This document shows, piece by piece, positions 13,249 through 18,603 of a DNA stretch of 18,603 nucleotides. Under the pieces are notes generated by a model. That model saw only the letters and a program-made list of their open reading frames with translations, was not told the origin of the DNA and did not search any database. Both the position numbers and the translations under genes were made by a program. Position 1 is the stretch's first letter; each line of letters begins with the position of its first letter. This stretch comes from Bacillota bacterium (GTDB taxonomy: Bacteria > Bacillota > Clostridia > Saccharofermentanales > Fastidiosipilaceae), in assembly GCA_023442635.1 (NCBI GenBank), contig JAEZYR010000103.1, forward strand, positions 1 through 18,603, read 5' to 3'.

Positions 13249-14505
13249 GTGTCCTTTGAACCTGATTCCCAAAGCCAAGCCCTGCTGGAATTGGCCATTG
13301 AATTAGATCTCGACCGCCAATTGCGCGATGAGCTAGCCTATCTTCATCAGCGACCTGAGCTGAGCGGCGAAGAATGGGAAACCGCCGAGCATCTCCAGCA
13401 ATTCTGCCAGGCGCAAGGTTGCCTCATCCACCCCTTAGCCAACAACCCTGGCTTCATCGCCGAACTGCCCGTACCCTCAAGCCCCTTCGCCGTGGCTTTT
13501 CGAGCTGATATGGATGCCTTACCCGTGTGCGAAGCTGCTGAGAACCTCCGCCAAAGCAAGAGCGTCCTTTCTCAGAAGGAGGGCGTTTCACACCTTTGTG
13601 GCCACGACGCCCATATGAGCCTTGCCTTAGGTCTTTTAGCCCTTGCCGCACGCCTGCATGCACGCCAACAGCTGCCAGGCACCCTCCTCATCCTTTTTGA
13701 GTCTGGCGAGGAAAACGGCTCTGGCATTCAAGCCATGTTGACTGGCGTAGAAGCGTGGCGTCAAGCGCATCCAGAGCAGCACTTGTGCGCCATTCTAGGC
13801 AATCACGTCCTGGCCAGCCTCCCTAGCAATCGCTACGCCTTGACCGCTGGGCCTTGTATGGGCGGTATTCACAATGTCGACTTCACTCTCATCGGCCAGG
13901 GTGGCCATGGATCCAGACCAGACGAAGCCATCAACCCTATTTTTGCCGCCGCCGCTGTTTTGCAGGGCTTGTCTGTCGCTTGGAGTCAGCGCCTAGATGT
14001 CACTGAAACCGTTACGCTAGGTCTTTGCCAAATTCATGCTGGAACCGCCAATAACGTTATCCCAGAAACTTGCCGCATCAGTGGTACCCTCCGCTATTTT
14101 CAAGCTCGAGCCCTTCAAGAAGCCCTTGCCGCCGTCCATGATGTCGTCGAGCAAACCGCTGCTGCCCATCGCTGTCGCGTGGAGTGGCATCCGCACCCAG
14201 GTTATGATCCCGTCATCAATGATCCGCCTTTGACTGAGCATGTGCAGAAGGCCATGCTCCCCCTGGCTTCCATGTTGGGTTTGGAGCCTGAAGTCGGGCG
14301 GACTTGGTTTGCCTCGGAGTCTTTTTCGCAATATCGCCGTCTCGCGCCTTCCGTCTTTACTTTCTTTGGCATCCAGAATCCAGACTTTGGCAGTGGGGCA
14401 GCCCATCACCACAGTCAGTTTGAAGTCGATCCCGATATCTTGCTGCCAGCCTGCCTCCTGAGCTTTCAGGCTGTACTCAGCGCCTATCCCGCGTCGGAAG
14501 GCTAA
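13249..14505 (+). CDS. M20 family amidohydrolase/aminoacylase (M20D-like)
   Basis: The start is the GTG at 13249, 7 bases after AGGAGG, giving 418 residues; an ATG at 13216 lies before that site and is unlikely. The family metal ligands are visible: Cys117 and His119 in CGHDAH, the Glu154-Glu155 pair in SGEENG, His186 in GNHV, and a C-terminal His in the HHH at residues 386-388. The lid domain begins near GQGGHGSRPDEAINP (about residues 216-230), with His220. M20D enzymes remove the acyl group from N-acyl amino acids or cleave small peptides in the cytoplasm; no signal peptide is seen. Placed after a PatB-type lyase, it could deacylate N-acyl cysteine conjugates before C-S cleavage (inference). 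Amino-acid or indole-acetyl conjugates are alternatives. Confidence 0.9.
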   Translation: MSFEPDSQSQALLELAIELDLDRQLRDELAYLHQRPELSGEEWETAEHLQQFCQAQGCLIHPLANNPGFIAELPVPSSPFAVAFRADMDALPVCEAAENLRQSKSVLSQKEGVSHLCGHDAHMSLALGLLALAARLHARQQLPGTLLILFESGEENGSGIQAMLTGVEAWRQAHPEQHLCAILGNHVLASLPSNRYALTAGPCMGGIHNVDFTLIGQGGHGSRPDEAINPIFAAAAVLQGLSVAWSQRLDVTETVTLGLCQIHAGTANNVIPETCRISGTLRYFQARALQEALAAVHDVVEQTAAAHRCRVEWHPHPGYDPVINDPPLTEHVQKAMLPLASMLGLEPEVGRTWFASESFSQYRRLAPSVFTFFGIQNPDFGSGAAHHHSQFEVDPDILLPACLLSFQAVLSAYPASEG

Positions 14506-14634
14506 GCTTTTGCAGCTAGCGAACAGCCCTCTGGGCGTAAGCCTGCTAAACTAACAACAAAATACTTGTGCTCTGCCCGCTTAGAATTTCTTCTTCCGCA
14601 TGCCGAGCACGGTCACACGCAAAAGGAGAAACAT

Positions 14635-16035
14635 ATGAGCAAATTCATGGAGCCTGATTTTCTTTTGTTCAATGAGACAGCTCGCCGCCTCTATCATGAA
14701 GTTGCCGAGCACCTGCCCATTATCGATTACCATTGCCATCTTTCCCCGAAAGAAATTGCCGAAGACAAGCACTTTGAGAACTTAACCGAAGCCTGGTTAG
14801 GTGGCGATCACTACAAGTGGCGCCTGATGCGCCAAGCTGGCATCGACGAAACATACATCACGGGACAGGCCGAACCCAAAGAAAAGTTGCGCGCTTACCT
14901 ATCGGTGATGCCCCAGGCCATCGGCAACCCACTTTATAACTGGTCTACAGCCGAACTGCGCCAATACGCGAGCTGCGATTTGCTCCTCAAGCCCGAAAAT
15001 ACCGACGCCATCTGGGAGCAGGCGCAAAAGGTACTGCCCCAGCGTGGAGCTCGCGAATTCATCAAGATGAGCCATGTCGAAGCCGTGATCACAACGGATG
15101 ACCCCATTGATGATCTTGCCTACCACAAGCAAATCGCGGCAGACCCCAGTTTTGACGTCGTCGTCCGTCCTGGCATTCGTCCCGACAAGGCTTATGGCTG
15201 GGATCGCGATGACTACCTCGACTACCTTAAAAAACTAGCCGAAGCCGCTGGCCTCAACAGCATTTCTTCACTTGATGATCTCAAAAAAGCCCTGGAAATC
15301 CGTGTGCATTACTTCGATGAGCACGGCTGTGTGAGCGCCGATCACGGCTTGCACCATTTCCCCATGCCCAAGCCTGGCGCCCCCGTCGAAGAGTATTTTG
15401 CCGATATTCTAGCTGGCAAAAAAATCGGCCCTGTTGAGTCGGATGCCTTGCTAGCTGACTTGCTGATCTACCTCGGCCGCCTTTATAACCGTATTGGCTG
15501 GTTCCAACAGTACCACGTCAATGCTCTGCGCAATATCAACACGCGCCTGTTCCAACAGCTAGGCCCCGATGCTGGCTTTGACGTCATGCACGACCGCCCT
15601 GTCGCCGAAGCCTTGGCTGCCCTCCTTGACCAACAGGCTCTGACTGGGGAGTTGCCGCGTACGATCCTATACTCCCTCAACCCCAATGACAATCTGCCTT
15701 TGGCTGCCATTGCAGGCTCTTACCCTGGTTCTGCTGGCCATGTACGCCATGGTGCTGCCTGGTGGTTCAACGACACCAAGCCTGGCATGGAGGCTCAGAT
15801 CGAGAATTTCGCCAATGTGAGCCTGCTTGCCAACTTCGCTGGCATGCTGACCGATTCGCGTTCCTTCTTGTCTTATACACGCCACGACTACTTCCGCCGC
15901 CTCTTCTGCAATGCGATTGGCGCTTATGTCGAGCGCGGTGAGTACCCCGACGATTGGGAAGCTTTGTCAGAGATTGTCTATCGCGTGTGCTATGGCAATT
16001 CTCGCGAACTTGTCCTGGGCAGTCAGCGGGCCTAA
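14635..16035 (+). CDS. uxaC: Glucuronate/uronate isomerase UxaC
   Basis: 466 residues from the ATG at 14635, which has AAAGGAG about 8 bases upstream; this is the usual UxaC length, and the longer frame from 14566 adds 23 residues of non-family sequence. The protein belongs to the amidohydrolase superfamily, with the metal motif His33-x-His35 in IIDYHCHLSP near the N-terminus, followed by the family segment EAWLGGDHYKWRLMR. UxaC converts D-glucuronate to D-fructuronate and D-galacturonate to D-tagaturonate, the first cytoplasmic step of uronate use. No other uronate genes (uxaA, uxaB, uxuA, kdgK) are in the window. dtd starts 3 bases after the stop codon, so uxaC leads a packed run of genes. 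Confidence 0.95.
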   Translation: MSKFMEPDFLLFNETARRLYHEVAEHLPIIDYHCHLSPKEIAEDKHFENLTEAWLGGDHYKWRLMRQAGIDETYITGQAEPKEKLRAYLSVMPQAIGNPLYNWSTAELRQYASCDLLLKPENTDAIWEQAQKVLPQRGAREFIKMSHVEAVITTDDPIDDLAYHKQIAADPSFDVVVRPGIRPDKAYGWDRDDYLDYLKKLAEAAGLNSISSLDDLKKALEIRVHYFDEHGCVSADHGLHHFPMPKPGAPVEEYFADILAGKKIGPVESDALLADLLIYLGRLYNRIGWFQQYHVNALRNINTRLFQQLGPDAGFDVMHDRPVAEALAALLDQQALTGELPRTILYSLNPNDNLPLAAIAGSYPGSAGHVRHGAAWWFNDTKPGMEAQIENFANVSLLANFAGMLTDSRSFLSYTRHDYFRRLFCNAIGAYVERGEYPDDWEALSEIVYRVCYGNSRELVLGSQRA

Positions 16036-16038
16036 GCC

Positions 16039-16545
16039 ATGCGCTTTCTGATTCAACGATGCCAAAAAGCAGCCGTCCATCTCCAAGAGGACGGCTGCTC
16101 AGTCTGTCTGGGCGAGATCGGTCAAGGCCTGGTCTTGCTGGTCGGCTTCTCTGCGCAAGATACCGAAGCAACGGTGCAAAAGCTCTGGGAAAAAGTCCTG
16201 CAGTTGCGCATTTTTGCAGATGCCGATGGCAAGACCAACTGCGACTTAGCTAGTGTCGGCGGCTCTGTGCTGATCGTATCCCAATTCACGCTTTATGCAG
16301 ACCTAAGACGAGGGCGCAGGCCTAGCTTTACGCAAGCCGCACCTCCCGACCAGGCCAAGGCTCTTTACGACTATCTCTTAACGCTTGCCCAAGAAAGCGC
16401 GGTGCCTTATCAAGCTGGCCGTTTTGGTGCAGATATGGCTGTCTCGCTCGTCAATGATGGTCCTTTCACCCTTTGGCTGGATAGCGAAGACCTCGAGGCC
16501 CCCCGCCGCGCCCATGGAACACAGCCCTCCTCGCCTCTATCGTAA
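16039..16545 (+). CDS. dtd: D-aminoacyl-tRNA deacylase (D-Tyr-tRNA deacylase)
   Basis: 168 residues against about 145-150 in the family; the extra length is a C-terminal tail after WLDSEDL. The two active-site signatures are present: SQFTLYAD (Ser81-Gln82) and NDGPFT (residues 139-144), whose Gly-Pro is the Gly-cisPro pair that selects D-amino acids. RRPSFTQAAPP is also typical. The enzyme is a cytoplasmic homodimer that removes D-amino acids, and mischarged glycine, from tRNA. Only 3 bases separate it from uxaC and no clear ribosome binding site precedes the ATG, so translation is probably coupled. The response regulator start lies 10 bases after its stop. Confidence 0.95.
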   Translation: MRFLIQRCQKAAVHLQEDGCSVCLGEIGQGLVLLVGFSAQDTEATVQKLWEKVLQLRIFADADGKTNCDLASVGGSVLIVSQFTLYADLRRGRRPSFTQAAPPDQAKALYDYLLTLAQESAVPYQAGRFGADMAVSLVNDGPFTLWLDSEDLEAPRRAHGTQPSSPLS

Positions 16546-16555
16546 AGGAGCTCCT

Positions 16556-17248
16556 ATGCGCATCTTGCTCGTCGAAGATCACCAAAGCTTGGCCGAAACG
16601 ATCGCTACCTTGCTCGCTCAGCAGCACTGGTCCTGTGATATTTGTTCGGACGGGCTCGAAGCCGAAGACTATGTCGCAACCGGTATTTATGACTGCCTGA
16701 TCTTGGATGTCATGCTCCCTGGACAAGATGGCCTTACCCTTTTGCGCCACTTGCGACAGCGCGGCATCACACTCCCCATCCTGCTCTTGACCGCGAAAAG
16801 CAGCTTGGACGATCGTATCGAAGGCCTTGACAGTGGGGCTGATTATTATTTAACCAAGCCCTTCCACAACGAAGAGCTCCTAGCTGTGTTGCGTGCTATT
16901 GCACGTCGCCCTGAAGAGAGGCGTGAAAATCAGCTGAGCTTTAATAGCCTTGTGCTCGATGAGGATCGAGCTCTCCTGAGCTACCAAAACGAAGCTGTCC
17001 AACTCAGTCACAAAGAACTTCAGCTCTTTCAGATGCTCTTCTATCGCGCTGGGCAAGTTGTGCCCAAAGAAGATATTCTCTTGAAAGTTTGGGGTTTGGA
17101 TAGCGAAGTCGAAGAAAATAATGTCGAGGCTTATATATCCTTCTTACGCAAAAAGCTGCGCCACCTCAAAGCCCCTGTCGAAATTCGAACCTTACGTAGG
17201 CTAGGCTATAGTTTGCAGGCCGAGGCTGAAGAAGACCCTGCATGTTAG
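16556..17248 (+). CDS. OmpR/PhoB-family response regulator
   Basis: 230 residues from the ATG at 16556, preceded by AAAGGAG at a good distance; a longer frame starting at 16385 would overlap dtd. The receiver domain has the acidic pair Glu7-Asp8, the phospho-acceptor Asp51 in LILDVMLPG, Thr79 and Lys101 (LTKPF). The C-terminal winged helix carries LSHKELQLFQMLFYRAGQVV and the recognition-helix region NNVEAYISFLRKKLR, ending RRLGYSL. It should bind DNA as a dimer when phosphorylated by the kinase encoded next, whose start overlaps its last codons. Target genes are unknown; the nearby uxaC and dtd genes are possible. Confidence 0.95.
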   Translation: MRILLVEDHQSLAETIATLLAQQHWSCDICSDGLEAEDYVATGIYDCLILDVMLPGQDGLTLLRHLRQRGITLPILLLTAKSSLDDRIEGLDSGADYYLTKPFHNEELLAVLRAIARRPEERRENQLSFNSLVLDEDRALLSYQNEAVQLSHKELQLFQMLFYRAGQVVPKEDILLKVWGLDSEVEENNVEAYISFLRKKLRHLKAPVEIRTLRRLGYSLQAEAEEDPAC

Positions 17249-18603
17249 AAGCAAGCAAATTCCGATCCAAGGAAGGCCAAAAGGGGCTCGGGCAACATGA
17301 CTCCAAACTTTTGGCTCGCCTCAAGCATCGTCTCTTAGCCGCTATTCTGGCCTTGATGACGGTCTTTTTGCTGATCGCTCAGCTGCCCAGCTATATTGCC
17401 CAACGGCAAGGCATCGACCGCCAGAGCCAAGAGCAGCTCGAACAGATCATTGAGCGCGGCTCTTTTACCCCTAATTTAAGTCTGACGCAGAACGTCCAAA
17501 ATAAGGCGACTGCTTTTTATGCCCCTGGTCTCTATCTCCTACTGCGTCCCGACGGCCGCCTGATACGTCTAGAAAACATTTATAGCCAGGCTCCCGACTT
17601 TCAGGAACAAATCTCAAAGTTGTTGCCAGAAGTCCTATGGGCTGAAAACAATCAGGGTTATCTGCTAGATGGCCGCCTGCGCTATCTCAAGGCGATCGAC
17701 CGTGATGGCCTCTTGCGCTTGGCCATTGTGGATCGCGGGCCAGAATTGCTGCAATTGCATCGGCTCAATCAGCGCACTTGGATGACAAGCCTTTTGGCCC
17801 TCCTGGCTGGTCTCCTGGCGAGTTATTTGTTGCTCAAACTAGCCCTTGCCCCCATAAGACGGGCTTGGCTGGCTCAGCGCCGCTTCGTCGAAGACGCCTC
17901 TCATGAGCTCAAGACGCCTCTCGCTGTGTTGACTGCGAATGTAGAGCTTTTGCAAAACGAGCTCAAAAGCCAAGACAGGCTGCAGACCCCAAATGGGCTG
18001 GATACTCAAAACATCCTGAAGAATCCCACGCCTGATTGCTCCGTTTCTCAGCGCTGCCTCGCGGTCATGGCGCACGAAATAAACGGCATGAACGGCTTAG
18101 TTCACAGACTTTTGGACTTGGCTCGCTTGGAGCAAGTACAGTCTCGCCAATCTTGGCGGACTTTTGATCTAGCCCGCCTCACAGAAGCAACGTGCTTGTC
18201 CTTCGAGGCTTTGGCCTTCGAAATGGGGCACGAAATCCGAACAAGCTTGCTGTCCGATGCCCAGATGTGGGGAGATGCCGATGAAATGCAACAGCTGCTG
18301 GCCACGCTTATCGAAAATGCCCTAACGCATAGCCTTGAGGGGCACGCCATTTCAGTGGAGCTCACCCCCAAAGGCCGCCACAGTTATTTGTTGGCCATCC
18401 GCAATGCCTCGCAAGCTCTGGATAGCAAGCAACTCAAAGCCGTTTTTGAGCGTTTCTATCAGGTTGCCAATCACCGAAGCCAAAAGCCTGAGCAAAAACA
18501 GCGCGGTTACGGCCTGGGTCTGGCCATTGCCAAACGCATCACTGAGGCCCACGGTGGCAAAATTTGGGCAGCCTATGAGCAAGGCTGCTGTTGTTTTTAT
18601 TGT
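17242..18603 (+). CDS. Membrane sensor histidine kinase, 3' partial
   Basis: The ATG at 17242 overlaps the end of the response regulator gene by 7 bases, which implies translational coupling. The frame stays open to the window end (454 residues seen), so only a short C-terminus is missing. Two hydrophobic helices lie near residues 31-50 and 180-200 and enclose an extracytoplasmic sensor region of about 125 residues without a recognised fold. The HisKA motif FVEDASHELKTPL gives His221 as phosphorylated residue. The ATPase domain has the N-box Glu358-Asn359 (LIENALTH), FERFYQ, and the G2 box GYGLGL (422-427). The usual DxGxG box is replaced by RNASQ. About 23 residues are inserted between the two HisKA helices. 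Signal unknown. Confidence 0.93.
   Translation, partial: MLEASKFRSKEGQKGLGQHDSKLLARLKHRLLAAILALMTVFLLIAQLPSYIAQRQGIDRQSQEQLEQIIERGSFTPNLSLTQNVQNKATAFYAPGLYLLLRPDGRLIRLENIYSQAPDFQEQISKLLPEVLWAENNQGYLLDGRLRYLKAIDRDGLLRLAIVDRGPELLQLHRLNQRTWMTSLLALLAGLLASYLLLKLALAPIRRAWLAQRRFVEDASHELKTPLAVLTANVELLQNELKSQDRLQTPNGLDTQNILKNPTPDCSVSQRCLAVMAHEINGMNGLVHRLLDLARLEQVQSRQSWRTFDLARLTEATCLSFEALAFEMGHEIRTSLLSDAQMWGDADEMQQLLATLIENALTHSLEGHAISVELTPKGRHSYLLAIRNASQALDSKQLKAVFERFYQVANHRSQKPEQKQRGYGLGLAIAKRITEAHGGKIWAAYEQGCCCFYC

Noticed and set aside
14526..14536. GCCC-TCT-GGGC mini-hairpin after the M20 gene
   Set aside because: A 4-bp stem without a T tract; not a convincing terminator. I see no clear terminator or promoter between 14506 and 14634.
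16546..16555. AGGAGCTCCT palindrome just before the response regulator ATG
   Set aside because: It consists of the ribosome binding site and its complement with no loop, so it cannot fold on itself; probably chance.
16385..16555. Upstream extension of the response regulator frame
   Set aside because: It overlaps the 3' part of dtd in another frame, and the receiver domain begins exactly at the ATG that has a strong ribosome binding site.

Overview
The window reads like a chromosomal segment of a Gram-positive anaerobe, most likely a member of the Clostridia (Bacillota). The supporting signs are strong AGGAGG-type ribosome binding sites, a lipoprotein sugar-binding protein with a two-permease ABC importer and no dedicated ATPase gene, an OpgB/LtaS-like membrane phosphotransferase, and the [FeFe]-hydrogenase maturases HydG and HydF. 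Base composition looks moderate, roughly half G+C by eye. The family or genus cannot be fixed from this sequence. No tRNA, rRNA, CRISPR array, insertion sequence or prophage was seen.

Layout: (a) 1-1674, plus strand, the 3' part of an alkaline-phosphatase-superfamily membrane enzyme, ending in a hairpin terminator. (b) 1832-5764, minus strand, an LplB/LplC/LplA-type carbohydrate importer operon with a good promoter, an imperfect palindrome upstream of it, a leader hairpin, an intercistronic hairpin and a strong terminator that faces the terminator of (a). (c) 6000-8886, minus strand, a single-gene P-type Ca2+ ATPase with its own promoter and terminator. (d) 8915-11739, plus strand, hydG and hydF, divergent from the ATPase; hydE and the hydrogenase itself are not in the window. 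(e) 11740-14505, plus strand, a structured intergenic region, then a PatB/MalY-type PLP C-S lyase or aminotransferase and an M20 amidohydrolase, which together could release thiols from N-acylated cysteine S-conjugates (inference). (f) 14635-18603, plus strand, a tight run of uxaC (uronate isomerase), dtd (D-aminoacyl-tRNA deacylase), an OmpR-type response regulator and its histidine kinase, the last cut by the window end.

Most genes belong to well-known families. The least explained part is the 211 bases between hydF and the PLP enzyme gene. It holds a 20-bp perfect palindrome, two tandem 23-base repeats, competing stems, and a 17-base-pair interrupted helix that would cover the ribosome binding site of the PLP enzyme gene in a read-through transcript but not in one started at the nearby promoter-like site. 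Other points to check are a Ser in place of the usual catalytic Thr in the OpgB/LtaS-like enzyme, a degenerate G4 motif in HydF, and an insertion of about 23 residues in the dimerisation domain of the histidine kinase. Five annotated starts (Ca2+ ATPase, PLP enzyme, M20 enzyme, UxaC, response regulator) were moved inward from the longest open frame because of well-placed ribosome binding sites.
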